Shown here: in pieces, positions 1-9,395 of the stretch | How positions within the stretch are numbered: position 1 is the first letter of the stretch | How the letters are laid out: each line of letters opens with the position of its first letter | Source of the DNA: JAWVFK01 sp033856175 | GTDB taxonomy: Bacteria; Actinomycetota; Thermoleophilia; Solirubrobacterales; 70-9 | Direction of reading: 5' to 3' | NCBI GenBank assembly: GCA_033856175.1 | Contig: JAWVFK010000020.1 | Span: 1-64,000, forward strand | Length of the DNA: 64,000 nucleotides | Made by a program: the position numbers and the translations under genes | Notes under the pieces: model-generated | What the model was told of the DNA's origin: nothing | Databases searched by the model: none | Seen by the model: the letters and a program-made list of their open reading frames with translations, nothing else

Positions 1-3000
1 CCTTGATGCAGAGGAGCTTCTCCAGCCAGGCGGATTGGGTCTCTGGGGGGTTCTGAAGCGGGTCTGAGGCTGCCAGCGAGCCTCTGGAGGTGTCGGCTAC
101 CACCAGGCGGAGGATCTTCTTGCCGTCGCGGATTCCGTCTACGGCGTAGTGGGTCGAGGCTTGGGTGGCGTCGTTGGCGGTCTTGGTCGTGTTGTCCTCT
201 GCTGGTTGCCAGGTGATGTTGTTGTGGGGCTGGGGCTTGGGGTTGGTTCCCCAGGGGGCGGGCATCGGGGCCATTGCCTGGCGCCAGCCGAGGTTGGTGC
301 CGTCCTGTTCCTTGGGCAGGTTGACGAGGTTGGACACCTTGGCGATCTTCGAGAGGTCGAGGGTCCCCATCGCGGCGAAGAAGGGCGTTCCGGCGTCTGC
401 GAACCGGCTGGTGACGAGCGTGCTCCATTCGCGGTGGGACAGGCTGGGGTCGGTGTGGTCGGTGCCGGTGACGGGATTTCTCGCCTGCTGCACGGGATCG
501 CTGCCGCCGGTGTTCTCGCTCACGAGGTTCTCCGCGGTCTGCGGCGAGGCGTTCGGCGCGGTGAGCTGCCCTGCATGACCGTTATCCCGGCTGGCTCCCT
601 CCACCGCGCTACCGGTAAAGAGCCCGAGATCGAGCGGCCCGCGCCCGTCCAGCAGATCGCTGCCAATTCTCCTCGGGATCAGGTCGCTTTCTAGGTTGGC
701 GCCGGTCGGTGCCGGGCAGCTGATCCCGTTGACCAGCGGCTGCGCGCACTCGGACTTGCCGAAGACCCCGAGACGAAGCTCGTGCGGCCGCTCGGGTGGC
801 ACATCGGCGAGCGGCGCGCCGTCCGCTTCGCGACCGTCGAGCAGCGAATCTTCAGGATCGCTCGAGTAGTGCAGGAGGGCGCTGTTGATAGGCGTCGAGT
901 CGTTGTAGCCCGGCGCGTTGTGGAAGCCCTGCTCTGCCGCCCAGGCCTCCACCTCGCCGTCGTGCTCACCGGGAACGATCGCCAGGCCGATCGGGGCGTT
1001 GGGGCGGTAGTCGTCCGCCGAGGTGTCAATGCCGTTGTAGGGATCGCCGGCACGGGCTACGTCCCAGCGGCCCTGGCTCTCCGTCAGGACCAAGCCGTAG
1101 TCGCCGCCGATCAGCGCGCCGTGACCAACCCCTCCAGGAGCGACGGTGACGGAGCGGTAGCGCGAGATCGGCAGACCCCCCACCCGGCGCCAGGGGTGCT
1201 CGCCATTGCCCGAGCGCTCGAGGATGACGCCGAAGTCGCCGACCGCGTAACCGTGGAAGTCGCCGTCGATCGCGATCGCCCGCAGGCTTGCGGGCTCTCC
1301 CGCCTCGCCGCTCTGGCCATCCAGGGTGCCGGCCAGAACGACGCCATCGGGGGTGTCGTCCTCGAGCCGCCATTGCCAGTGCGTTCCCTGGAGCACGCCG
1401 GAGAAGACCTCGCCGTGGTCGGTACAGAGCCAGGCCCGATCAGCGGCTGGCAGCGCGACGCCAGTGATCGTCGCCGCGAGCGCTGCCGGCGGCTTTTCGA
1501 CGGCGCGGAACTGACCGCCCGCGGGCCGCCAGAGGACCGTGCGCGCCTCGCCGCCGACCATCGCCGCGTCGCCGGGCCCGACCGCCGCCGAGGTGAGGTT
1601 GCGGCCCGTTCCGCAGGGCGGCGGGTCGCCGCGGCCGCAGGAGCGTCCGGCCGCCGCGTCGAGGGCGACCGACCCCAGTTTCAGGTCAGCGATCCTGCCC
1701 GCCTCGCCGACGAGCACCCCGCTGCCATCGGCGCCGATCGCGATCGCGCTAGCGGGGGAGACCCGCGTCACGACGCGGCCGGGATCCCAGTTCGGCACGG
1801 TCATCCTGTCCCAGCCGGTGACGCGGTCGTAGCGATACACGGTCGGCGAGTTGGTCGCGAGCCAGAAGCTGCCGTCGCCGCCGCCCGCGGCGCCGACCAT
1901 CTCCTGCTGGCCGGCGGGATTGGAGACCTCCTCGAAGACCTGCTTCGGAGCCTCGGTGGTGTAACGGTAGAAGCTGATCGAGCTGAGCACCGACCTCGGC
2001 CTGAAGCTGTCCTCGCCGCCGATCCGGCGAACGGCCAGCCAGGCGCCGCCGCGGCTATCCGATCCGATCGCGCGAACCCGGGCCGTCGCCTGAGAGTCGC
2101 CGGTCGCCTCGGCAATGCGGAACGGGGCCGGAAGGACCTCCCATCGCCGATGCACCGGGTTGAACCAGAGCATCGGACCCGCGGAGACGTTGTGGTGTGT
2201 GACGGGAGCGAGAAGTGTTATGTCCTCGCCGTCCCCACCCGGCAACGTGATCAGCTCGGGCGGGTCGTCGAAGGACTGGTTGGGCCGGAAGTAGAGGCGC
2301 TCCGGATAGTCGCTCGTCGCGTCCCGGGCCTGCCAGCGCTGCCAGGCGTACCTGGCCGCGCCGGAACCGCCGGGCCCGAGTCGCAGCATGAGGCCGTGGT
2401 TCTGGGCAGCCGATTTCGTGTTGGCCACCACCTGAACATCAGGAATGTTGCCCGGGCGATGGGAGAGCACGCCGCTCGCCCAGCCGCGCAGATCGCCATT
2501 GCCGTCGGGTTTCAGTGTCAGCGCTGAAATGGCTCCGGGGTCGGCGTCTGCGAGCGCCACGCAGGCCTGCGATGCGTCGCGGCTGGCACATCCCGGGTCA
2601 TAGGCACTGCCGTCGCCCTCGGAGCCGGTCCAGTGCCCGGCGGGGTCCTTGTAGAGGAGGAGCGGGTAGTCCTTGCCGTCGCCGCGGTGGGCGGAGCCGT
2701 ACAGATAGACGCGCCGGCCCACGGTGGCGAGGCGGAGCGGTCCGTCGGCGGTTTCGCTGACGTCCAGCAACGAGGCCCCGATCGGCAGCCGCGGCGCCGC
2801 TGGGACATCGCCGCAGGCCGCCCCCTGGGCGGCGTCGCAGAGGACCCAGCGGCTGCCATCGAAATGGCGCAGGGTGCCGATCGTGCTCGTCAGCCAGCCG
2901 TCGTTGGGACCCGTGAAGGCGAGACTCGTCGGGTTGCTGCTGCTGCTGATGGGCGAGTAGAGGCTGGGCATCGCCCTCTCGTCGACGCGCCAGCGACCGT

Positions 3001-5509
3001 CCCTGTAGACGAGCATCGCCATCGTCTCGTGCTCGGCGTGCGAAGGCTGGTACTGGGTGCCCATGGCGACAACCTCGAAGTCGTTGTCGTTCGAGGGGTC
3101 AGAGTCGTTCTCGAGCGGCACGCGGGCCGCCGTCGTCAGCCGTACGGGCGCGAACTTGCGGAGGTCCCCGGCGCCGCGGACGTAATGGAGAAGCGGCACG
3201 AGGCTCTGGCAGGCCGGGTCCGGATCGAGCTGCTCGGAGACCCCGAGCGGGTCACAGCGGGTCCACTTCGAGCCGTCGAAGTGGAAGAGCGTGGTCCTTC
3301 CCGTCGCCGGGCTGGCGGGGGCGAGGCCCGATCCGAGCGCCCATGCTTCTGTGCCGTCGCGACTCGAGACGATCGTCCGGACGTCGTCGGTCGGCAGGCT
3401 GACCGAGCGCTGGGTCTGCGGCGATCCGAAGGGCACGAAGCGGTGTGTTCCGCTCGAGCCGGCGCGCTCGGAGAGTGCCGGAACGCGACCGGGAGCCGAG
3501 GTCGGCGTCTTGCGGGAGCCGTCGTAGGAGGCCGAATCCGGCCGCGCGGCCTGCGTCGCCGGCCCGACGCGCGGCGGCTTCGGCTCGGGCAGCAGCGCGC
3601 TGCCGTCGCCGGACCCGCCCATCTTGACGATCGCGCCCTTGTCGCCCGCGGCCCAGGCGATGCCGGTCGAACCGACGGCCGAGAAGGCATTGAGGCGGTA
3701 CGAAGGCAGCAGGAACAGGTTCGGCGACTTCAGCCGGCGCTGGAGCTCTTCGGCGCTCGTCGGGCGGCAGCTAGCGTCGGGGCCCGCATCGGGGCAGTCG
3801 AGCGGTGATGGGGTGTGAACGAGGGTGGGCGTGATCGTGGACGTGAAGGCGACCGCCTGGCCGGTCGAGCGTCTCTCGCCGACGGCCCAATCCATGAAGC
3901 CATCGGGCCCCGATCCGGATCCGATGAACATGGCCGAGAGGGCCTTCGAGTCCTTGGGTGGTCTGGTGATGTCGCCATCGCCGGCAACCAGCCTGGTGTC
4001 GCCCGCGTCGGGGTTGACCGCATGGTTGGGCAGGTCGCTGCAGGGATACGTCCCCGCAGCCAGCAGCGCCAGGTAGGCCGCGCAGATGTAGGGGTTGACG
4101 AGCCCCGGCTGTGTCGTCTTCTGTACGAACACGATCCTCGAGGCGGGCTCGAGCGGTCTTTCGGGCGCACCCTGGCTCGAGAGCACCGACACTCCGCCAC
4201 TGCTGGCTGACAGCGCGTAGAAGCTGTCGGCGACCGTCGGCGGCAGCCTGTCGAAGTAGTCGCCGCCATAGATGCCGTCGACGTACCAGCGCGAGTTGTC
4301 CCAGGTCAGCAGGCGAGGCACGTCATTGGCCGGGCTGGCGTCGCAGCAGCCGCTGGTCACGCCCATCACCGAAACCGTCCCGGTGGCGCGGTTGTCGCCG
4401 GGTATGAATCGCAGCTGGCGAACCCGAAAGCGGAAGTTGATTGCCGCCCGCACCTCGTCGGGCTTGCCGAGGTCGGCCTGGGCACAATCGACAGAGCAGC
4501 CGATCGCCGAATCCGGGCTGCCGTTGCCGTAGGACTTGTCGAAGCGACCGCCGTGCCACATGAACAGCTGCTGCAGCCCGCCGGCGACGCAGAACTGCTC
4601 GACGCTGGAGCAGTCCAGGCCGGTCAGGGCCCGCATCGGCGTCTGCACCGAGTGGTCGAGGGATTCCCGCGCCTGCTTCACCGAGGGTGTGAGGGCATCG
4701 ATGGTCTTATCCGCGCCGGTGCGGTCATATCCCGCCCTTGCCGTCTCCTTGCCGTCGATCGGCGAGGGGTCGGCGGGGATGTTGGGCGCCGTCGGCTTCT
4801 GATCGGCGCCGTACTCATGCCAGTCGCCGTCGCCGTAGCGCGACGGGTCCGTCTCCCAGACCCTTCCCCTGCCGGCGGGGTCCGAATCCGGATCGAGGGT
4901 GCTGACGTTGGATGGCTCGCGGTAGGGGTAGCGCCCGTCCCCTCCGACCGCCAGCGCCTTGCCGCGGCCGAGGTAGGCGATCGCCGCGACGAATCCCCGA
5001 TCCTCGCCGCGGTACACCTCACGCCAGAGCGGGCCCTCCGGAGCGTGGTCGCTGTACTGCCAGATGACCGGCACCCGCTCGCAGTTGCCGAGGTCGGCGA
5101 AGGCGGCGTCGGGGTTCTTGCAGGCGGCGCCGCCCGCGTAGCCGTTGTTCTGGTCGAAGAAGCGGATCGCGTAGAAGTCGACGCTTACCGGCGTCACCGA
5201 GCCCCTGACAGGCGTGGTCCCCGCGCAGGGAGAGACGCCATTCGAGTCGCACCTTGCCCCGCCGAGCTGCGTGAAGAGACTCGAGGCGTCCTTGGCGACC
5301 GGAGTGCGCTCGCTGTCGCAACTGTCCGTCCCGGTCGCCTGGTTGACAGTCGGGCATGGATTCGCGTCGCGGGGCTGGGTCAGCGCACCCCCCGTGGGGT
5401 CGTCGACCGGCGCCGTCGGCGCCGGGTCCGCACTGGCAGCCGCCGCCAGGCCGCCGAGCAGCAGCGCGCCGAGCCCGCAGGCGATCGTCCTCTTGGTCTT
5501 TCTCCCCAT
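1..5509 (-). CDS. Giant secreted beta-propeller-like protein (C-terminus cut by window edge)
   Basis: One uninterrupted minus-strand frame runs from an ATG at 5509 off the left edge (about 1836 codons present, no stop). Residues 1-28 form a signal peptide (basic MGRKTKR, hydrophobic core, Ala-Ser-Ala cleavage site), so the product is exported. The body repeats loosely related blades with phrases such as FHFDGSKW, RHFDGSRW, NDGWLTS and AVGDFGVIL, typical of YCF48/BNR-like propellers. From about residue 1690 the text changes (HREWSTLVTSRFADAGTPFF, later VVADTSRGSL and QSAWLEKLL) and resembles a calcineurin-type phosphoesterase, but where GNHD is expected it reads GTLD. Propeller fold and phosphoesterase likeness are inferences. 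An ECF sigma gene lies 55 bp upstream on the same strand. No clear Shine-Dalgarno precedes the ATG. Confidence 0.8.
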   Translation of the reverse strand, partial: MGRKTKRTIACGLGALLLGGLAAAASADPAPTAPVDDPTGGALTQPRDANPCPTVNQATGTDSCDSERTPVAKDASSLFTQLGGARCDSNGVSPCAGTTPVRGSVTPVSVDFYAIRFFDQNNGYAGGAACKNPDAAFADLGNCERVPVIWQYSDHAPEGPLWREVYRGEDRGFVAAIAYLGRGKALAVGGDGRYPYREPSNVSTLDPDSDPAGRGRVWETDPSRYGDGDWHEYGADQKPTAPNIPADPSPIDGKETARAGYDRTGADKTIDALTPSVKQARESLDHSVQTPMRALTGLDCSSVEQFCVAGGLQQLFMWHGGRFDKSYGNGSPDSAIGCSVDCAQADLGKPDEVRAAINFRFRVRQLRFIPGDNRATGTVSVMGVTSGCCDASPANDVPRLLTWDNSRWYVDGIYGGDYFDRLPPTVADSFYALSASSGGVSVLSSQGAPERPLEPASRIVFVQKTTQPGLVNPYICAAYLALLAAGTYPCSDLPNHAVNPDAGDTRLVAGDGDITRPPKDSKALSAMFIGSGSGPDGFMDWAVGERRSTGQAVAFTSTITPTLVHTPSPLDCPDAGPDASCRPTSAEELQRRLKSPNLFLLPSYRLNAFSAVGSTGIAWAAGDKGAIVKMGGSGDGSALLPEPKPPRVGPATQAARPDSASYDGSRKTPTSAPGRVPALSERAGSSGTHRFVPFGSPQTQRSVSLPTDDVRTIVSSRDGTEAWALGSGLAPASPATGRTTLFHFDGSKWTRCDPLGVSEQLDPDPACQSLVPLLHYVRGAGDLRKFAPVRLTTAARVPLENDSDPSNDNDFEVVAMGTQYQPSHAEHETMAMLVYRDGRWRVDERAMPSLYSPISSSSNPTSLAFTGPNDGWLTSTIGTLRHFDGSRWVLCDAAQGAACGDVPAAPRLPIGASLLDVSETADGPLRLATVGRRVYLYGSAHRGDGKDYPLLLYKDPAGHWTGSEGDGSAYDPGCASRDASQACVALADADPGAISALTLKPDGNGDLRGWASGVLSHRPGNIPDVQVVANTKSAAQNHGLMLRLGPGGSGAARYAWQRWQARDATSDYPERLYFRPNQSFDDPPELITLPGGDGEDITLLAPVTHHNVSAGPMLWFNPVHRRWEVLPAPFRIAEATGDSQATARVRAIGSDSRGGAWLAVRRIGGEDSFRPRSVLSSISFYRYTTEAPKQVFEEVSNPAGQQEMVGAAGGGDGSFWLATNSPTVYRYDRVTGWDRMTVPNWDPGRVVTRVSPASAIAIGADGSGVLVGEAGRIADLKLGSVALDAAAGRSCGRGDPPPCGTGRNLTSAAVGPGDAAMVGGEARTVLWRPAGGQFRAVEKPPAALAATITGVALPAADRAWLCTDHGEVFSGVLQGTHWQWRLEDDTPDGVVLAGTLDGQSGEAGEPASLRAIAIDGDFHGYAVGDFGVILERSGNGEHPWRRVGGLPISRYRSVTVAPGGVGHGALIGGDYGLVLTESQGRWDVARAGDPYNGIDTSADDYRPNAPIGLAIVPGEHDGEVEAWAAEQGFHNAPGYNDSTPINSALLHYSSDPEDSLLDGREADGAPLADVPPERPHELRLGVFGKSECAQPLVNGISCPAPTGANLESDLIPRRIGSDLLDGRGPLDLGLFTGSAVEGASRDNGHAGQLTAPNASPQTAENLVSENTGGSDPVQQARNPVTGTDHTDPSLSHREWSTLVTSRFADAGTPFFAAMGTLDLSKIAKVSNLVNLPKEQDGTNLGWRQAMAPMPAPWGTNPKPQPHNNITWQPAEDNTTKTANDATQASTHYAVDGIRDGKKILRLVVADTSRGSLAASDPLQNPPETQSAWLEKLLCIK

Positions 5510-5564
5510 GCAGCCATGGACAACGCACGGCGCGCGGGTTTTGTTATGCCGGGTTCGCGCTTCG

Positions 5565-6311
5565 CTACTTCAGCAGCGCGAAGCGCCGCTCGCGCAGCAC
5601 CGGCGCCCGCTTGACCCAGCGGCGCATGCGGGCGCTGCGCTCGTCGTGGCGGGGGGCGCGGCCGAGGCGGGTCAACCTGGTCTCCAGCGCCTTCAGCGCG
5701 CGGTGGTGGATCGCCCGCACCGCCCCCGGCTCGCGGTCGAGGATCGTCGCGATCTCGGCGTGGGGCAGGTCGAGCATGTAGCGCAGCGCCAAAACCTGGC
5801 GCTGGGGCAGTGGCAGGCGCCCGATCAGGACCATGAAGTCTTGGTCGGTGACGAAGCTGAGCGCTCGGAGCTGGGCGTCGGCGGTCGGCGCGGCGCGGTC
5901 GACGCGGTTGTTGAGCTCCTCGGACTCGAGGACGAGGGCGTTGTCGCGGCGCAGTAGCTGGACGGCGTAGTTGCGGACGACGATGAAGAGCCAGGCGCGG
6001 AACGGCTGCTTGCGGCGCTCGTAGCGGGGCAGCGCCTCGAGCGCCTTGATGAAGACCTGCTGGGTCGCGTCCTCGGCCTCGTGGTGATCGCGGAGGACGA
6101 GCTTGAGGTAGCCGTAGACGCGGTCGAAGTAGCGCCTGTAGAGGGCGGCGAAGGCGTCGCGGTCGCCGGCCTGGAAGCCGATCACGAGGCGGGCGCTGTC
6201 GAGGTCCTCGGTCTGCTCGGCCGCGGCCTCGACGCGTTCGACGAAGCTCAGCCTCGCCACCTGGCGGTGAGCACTGGGCGCCTGACGCCGCTGTATCGCG
6301 TTACCGCTCAA
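5565..6311 (-). CDS. ECF-type RNA polymerase sigma-70 factor
   Basis: A 248-residue protein with the two-domain layout of ECF sigma factors. Region 2 (about residues 43-110) contains GDRDAFAALYRRYFDRVYGY, then EAEDATQQVFIKAL and RAWLFIVVRN. Region 4 (about 160-215) contains LPLPQRQVLALRYMLDLPHAEIA and the helix-turn-helix end GAVRAIHHRALKAL. It would direct RNA polymerase to a specific promoter set. The annotated start is TTG; an in-frame GTG at 6260 would remove 17 poorly conserved residues. The C-terminus after residue 215 is basic and short, with no membrane or sensor domain. No anti-sigma gene is adjacent. The next gene on the strand is the giant secreted protein, a possible target by position only. 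Confidence 0.92.
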   Translation of the reverse strand: MSGNAIQRRQAPSAHRQVARLSFVERVEAAAEQTEDLDSARLVIGFQAGDRDAFAALYRRYFDRVYGYLKLVLRDHHEAEDATQQVFIKALEALPRYERRKQPFRAWLFIVVRNYAVQLLRRDNALVLESEELNNRVDRAAPTADAQLRALSFVTDQDFMVLIGRLPLPQRQVLALRYMLDLPHAEIATILDREPGAVRAIHHRALKALETRLTRLGRAPRHDERSARMRRWVKRAPVLRERRFALLK

Positions 6312-6385
6312 TCGATACCCCGCGGCGCATCGTAGGCGCCGCCGCGGGCGGCGTCAAACGGCAAGGGGCCGACGCGGCCCCTGGA

Positions 6386-6391
6386 TACACT
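6386..6391 (+). promoter_or_regulatory. -10-like hexamer TACACT, leaderless promoter candidate
   Basis: TACACT ends 7 nt before the ATG at 6399, so transcription would start at or next to the start codon. No Shine-Dalgarno is present between the two. One of a recurring TANNNT pattern in this window. Confidence 0.5.
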
Positions 6392-6398
6392 CGAACAG

Positions 6399-7238
6399 AT
6401 GCCCGCGTTCACCTATCAGGGCCACCGCATCAGCTACGACGTCTACGGCAGCGGCGATCGCAACATCGTCCTGATCCATGGCCTGCTGATGAACCGCCAC
6501 ATGTACGAGCGGCTTGGGCCGGAGCTGGCGCGGCGCGGCAACCGGGTGATCTGCGTCGACCTGCTCGGCCACGGCCGCTCCGACCGGCCCGACGAGATGT
6601 GGCAGTACTCGATGACCCAGTTCGCCGAGCAGGTGCTGGGGCTGCTGGACCACCTCGGGATCGAGCAGGCCGTCGTCGGCGGGACGTCGCTCGGGGCCAA
6701 TGTCTCGCTCGAGCTGACGGCGATCGCCCCCGACCGCGTCAAGGGGCTGTTCGTCGAGATGCCCGTGCTCGACAACGCGCTGACCGCGGTCGCCCTCGTC
6801 TTCACGCCGGTGATCGCCGCGCTGCGCTTCGGCAAGCCCGCCTTCCGGGTCCTGGCGCAGCTGACACAGCGGATACCGCGCAGCAACTTCCTTGTCGACA
6901 TCGGCCTCGACTGGATCCGCCAGGAGCCGGGGCCATCGGTCGCCGTGCTCGAGGGCCTGCTGCTCGGGCGGACGGCGCCGCATCGCTCCGAGCGGCGGCG
7001 CTTCAAGGCGCCGGCGCTGATCGTCGGCCACTCCGGCGATCCCCTGCACCCCTTCAGCGACGCCGGCATGCTCGCCGAGGAGATGGTCAACTCCCGCTGC
7101 GTCAACGCCAGCTCGGCCTTCGAGTGGCGGCTGCGCTCGACCCGCCTCGACGGCGAGCTCGCCAACTTCCTCGACGAGGTCTGGGACGGCGAGCAGGGGG
7201 CCGGTCGCGAGAGCGACGCGGCCGCTGCCGGCGCCTAG
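6399..7238 (+). CDS. Alpha/beta-fold hydrolase
   Basis: A 279-residue cytosolic alpha/beta hydrolase. The oxyanion-loop HG is at residues 27-28 (VLIHGLLMNRH), the DLLGHGRSD strand-turn at 54-62, and the nucleophile elbow GTSLG at 95-99 with Ser97. The acid position is probably Asp214 in GHSGDPLHP. Where the catalytic histidine is expected near the C-terminus the text is EWRLRSTRLDGELANFLDEV, with no His; His217 just after the Asp is the only nearby candidate. The substrate cannot be told from sequence. The gene is divergent from the sigma factor and followed 33 bp later by the DUF3105 gene, which has its own promoter-like hexamer. Confidence 0.9.
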   Translation: MPAFTYQGHRISYDVYGSGDRNIVLIHGLLMNRHMYERLGPELARRGNRVICVDLLGHGRSDRPDEMWQYSMTQFAEQVLGLLDHLGIEQAVVGGTSLGANVSLELTAIAPDRVKGLFVEMPVLDNALTAVALVFTPVIAALRFGKPAFRVLAQLTQRIPRSNFLVDIGLDWIRQEPGPSVAVLEGLLLGRTAPHRSERRRFKAPALIVGHSGDPLHPFSDAGMLAEEMVNSRCVNASSAFEWRLRSTRLDGELANFLDEVWDGEQGAGRESDAAAAGA

Positions 7239-7256
7239 TTGGGCCTCCGCGCCCGG

Positions 7257-7262
7257 TAGGGT
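7257..7262 (+). promoter_or_regulatory. -10-like hexamer TAGGGT, leaderless promoter candidate
   Basis: TAGGGT followed by 9 nt and then the ATG of the DUF3105 gene at 7272. There is no ribosome-binding site in the gap. Confidence 0.4.
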
Positions 7263-7271
7263 CTTCGGCCG

Positions 7272-8015
7272 ATGGCCTCTCGCAAGGAGCAGAAGGAGCG
7301 TCTCAAGGCGGAGCGGCTCGAAGCCGAGGCGCAGACGAAGTCCGCCGACCGCCGCAAGCGCCTGGTCGGGCTCGGCATCGCCGCCGTCCTCGGCCTGGCG
7401 CTGGTCGCCGTGATCGCCGTCGTCGCGCTTTCGGGTGGCAGCGGCTCGAGCTCAGGCTGCGCCCACATCGTCAACGTCGGCGGCGCGACGACGACCGGCA
7501 GAGCCAAGCCCGACGACCGCTGCGGCACCAAGACCACGGCCGGCGCCCTGGTCACCAACCTCGATGAGGCGGCGAAGGCGGCGCACTGCCAGGTCGTGCA
7601 CCCGAAGGACGAAGGCAACACCCACCTGACGCCGAAGCAGCCGACGCCGCACTACAAGACCAACCCGCCGACCTCGGGCAGCCACGACCCGATTCCGGGA
7701 GCCGACGGCGGCTACGCGACGACGCCGCCGTTCCGCAACTTCGTCCACAGCCTCGAGCACGGGCGCGTCGAGATCCAGTACTCGAGCAAGCTGCCCGCCG
7801 CCGACCAGCTGAAGCTCAAGGGAGTCTTCGACGAGAGCTTCCAGGACATGATGATCTTCCCCAACAACACGATGCGCTACCAGGTGGCGGTGGCCGCCTG
7901 GGACCATTACCTCGGCTGCCCGCGCTACAGCGACCAGGTCCTCGACGCCGTGCGCGCCTTCCGCGAGACCTATCGCGACCAGGGACCTGAGTCCCCGGCC
8001 AGCCAACCCGGCTAG
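7272..8015 (+). CDS. DUF3105 family membrane-anchored protein
   Basis: A 247-residue protein with a highly charged N-terminal segment (residues 1-30, KEQKERLKAERLEAEAQ), one membrane helix at about 32-54 and an extracytoplasmic C-terminal domain. That domain carries the DUF3105 signatures: the PPTSGSHD segment, FVHSLEHGRVEIQY, MMIFPNN and a late VAAWDHYLGC. Histidine-rich conserved positions in this family suggest metal or redox chemistry, but no function is established. Two cysteines (in SGCAHIV and DRCGTKT) lie just outside the membrane and two more later. It stands between a hydrolase and a secreted amidase, with no sign of an operon. Confidence 0.88.
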   Translation: MASRKEQKERLKAERLEAEAQTKSADRRKRLVGLGIAAVLGLALVAVIAVVALSGGSGSSSGCAHIVNVGGATTTGRAKPDDRCGTKTTAGALVTNLDEAAKAAHCQVVHPKDEGNTHLTPKQPTPHYKTNPPTSGSHDPIPGADGGYATTPPFRNFVHSLEHGRVEIQYSSKLPAADQLKLKGVFDESFQDMMIFPNNTMRYQVAVAAWDHYLGCPRYSDQVLDAVRAFRETYRDQGPESPASQPG

Positions 8016-8150
8016 CCTTCAACTTCGACCAACGAGCTGGCGAGCCGCCTGAGGTAGGGCCGGGGGACGCCTGCAGCCTCTCGTGCAGGGCACGGGGGCG
8101 ACGGCTCGGCAGCGAACCTTTGAGCGTGGACCAGTGTTCAATGAACTTGG

Positions 8151-9383
8151 ATGTCTAAGCGTCTGATCACAATTACGGCGCTCTGCCTGAGCGCGCTCGC
8201 GACCTGGGTGGCGGCCCCGGCGCTGTCGCTGACGCCGTATGTGCCCGACCCGGTCGAGTTCAGCCAGCCGCTGCCGGCGATGCAGCCGGTCGGCGAGCTC
8301 TCCCCCGGCTCTGCCCTGCGCGCCGCTGCGGCGACGCTGCCGACGAACTCCGACGTCTCGGCCGACGGGCCGGTCAGCTGGATCTCGCCGCCGATCGCGG
8401 CGCCGAAGCCCTTCGACGCCGTCGGCGTACGGCACGACCGGCGTGAGATCGAGTACCGGACCAAGCGCGCCGACGAGCCCTGGTCGAACTGGGTCGAGGC
8501 GGGCAACGGCGACCCCGTCCTCACCGGCCACTCGACCGAGGTCCAGGTTCGGACCCGCGGCTTCAAGCCCAGCGGCAGCCTCTTCTACGTCAACGTCACC
8601 GGCACCGACTCGCCGGCCCACCACCTGCTGAGCGCCGCCCGCGGCGCGATCCACGGCGCCTTCGTCTCGGTGGCGGCGACGCCGCTGGCGAGCGCGGCGA
8701 GCACCAGCGGCGGCACGGGGACCCAGACGGTCACGACCCCCGTGCCGGGCTCGGGATCCGACTCGGGCTCGAGCAACGGCCCCAAGAAGCCGGCGATCGT
8801 CAGCCGCAAGGGCTGGGACCCGAACAACAAGTGCAAGCCGCGGCGCAAGGCTTCGCTGGGTAAGGTCAAGGCGGGGGTCGTCCACCACACCGTCAACACG
8901 AACACCTACAAGCCGAGCGCCGAGAAGGGGCTCGTGCTGGCGATCTGCAAGTTCCACCGCGACGGCAACGGCTGGGACGACATCGGCTACAACGCGCTGT
9001 CGAGCCGCTCGGGCAAGATCTACGAGGGCCGCGCCGGCGGCCTGACCAAGGCCGTCATCGGCGCCCACGCCCAGGGCTTCAACAACCAGACGACGAGCGT
9101 CTCCTCGATCGGCGACCACCGCAGCGTCAAGATCGGCTCTGCCGAGCTCAACGCGATCGAGGACTACCTCGCCTGGAAGCTGATCACGGTCCACCATCTC
9201 GACCCGAACTCGCAGACGACGCTGACCTCGGGCGGCGGCAGCCTCAACCGCTGGCCGAAGGGGGCCAAGGTCAAGGTCTATCGCGTCACCTTCCACTCCA
9301 AGCTCGGCAACACCGAATGCCCGGGCCCCGCCGGTCGCCACCAGGTGACGGCGATCCGCAAGGCCACCGCCAAGCGCGGCTAG
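8151..9383 (+). CDS. Secreted PGRP-type N-acetylmuramoyl-L-alanine amidase
   Basis: A 410-residue exported protein with a signal peptide (residues 1-26). A conserved beta-rich N-terminal part covers about 75-175 and a Gly/Ser/Thr-rich linker lies at about 185-212. The C-terminal PGRP/amidase domain (about 215-400) shows GVVHHTVNTN with His245/246, CKFHRDGNGWDDIGYN, IYEGRAGG, IGAHAQGFN and HSKLGNTECPG. His246, His382 and Cys390 fit the zinc ligands of the family. It should cleave the amide bond between MurNAc and L-Ala in peptidoglycan outside the membrane. The 135-bp upstream gap holds no clear TANNNT hexamer next to the start. It converges with the acetyltransferase gene 12 bp away. Confidence 0.92.
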   Translation: MSKRLITITALCLSALATWVAAPALSLTPYVPDPVEFSQPLPAMQPVGELSPGSALRAAAATLPTNSDVSADGPVSWISPPIAAPKPFDAVGVRHDRREIEYRTKRADEPWSNWVEAGNGDPVLTGHSTEVQVRTRGFKPSGSLFYVNVTGTDSPAHHLLSAARGAIHGAFVSVAATPLASAASTSGGTGTQTVTTPVPGSGSDSGSSNGPKKPAIVSRKGWDPNNKCKPRRKASLGKVKAGVVHHTVNTNTYKPSAEKGLVLAICKFHRDGNGWDDIGYNALSSRSGKIYEGRAGGLTKAVIGAHAQGFNNQTTSVSSIGDHRSVKIGSAELNAIEDYLAWKLITVHHLDPNSQTTLTSGGGSLNRWPKGAKVKVYRVTFHSKLGNTECPGPAGRHQVTAIRKATAKRG

Positions 9384-9395
9384 CGCAGTTCGCGG

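Noticed and set aside
782..2527. Long plus-strand frame of 581 codons opposite the giant secreted protein
   Set aside because: Arg/Ala/Asp-rich mirror of the real minus-strand gene, no signal peptide or domain; the minus strand has the propeller repeats and correct codon bias.
5019..5528. Alternative frame at the start of the giant gene
   Set aside because: Overlaps the signal peptide in another frame and gives an Arg/Gly-rich product without features.
8016..8150. Possible riboswitch upstream of the PGRP amidase
   Set aside because: GC-rich, some self-complementarity, but no match to conserved c-di-AMP or other riboswitch cores could be seen.
8019..9341. Minus-strand frame of 440 codons over the PGRP amidase
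   Set aside because: It mirrors the amidase gene, whose zinc-binding and signal-peptide features are clear.
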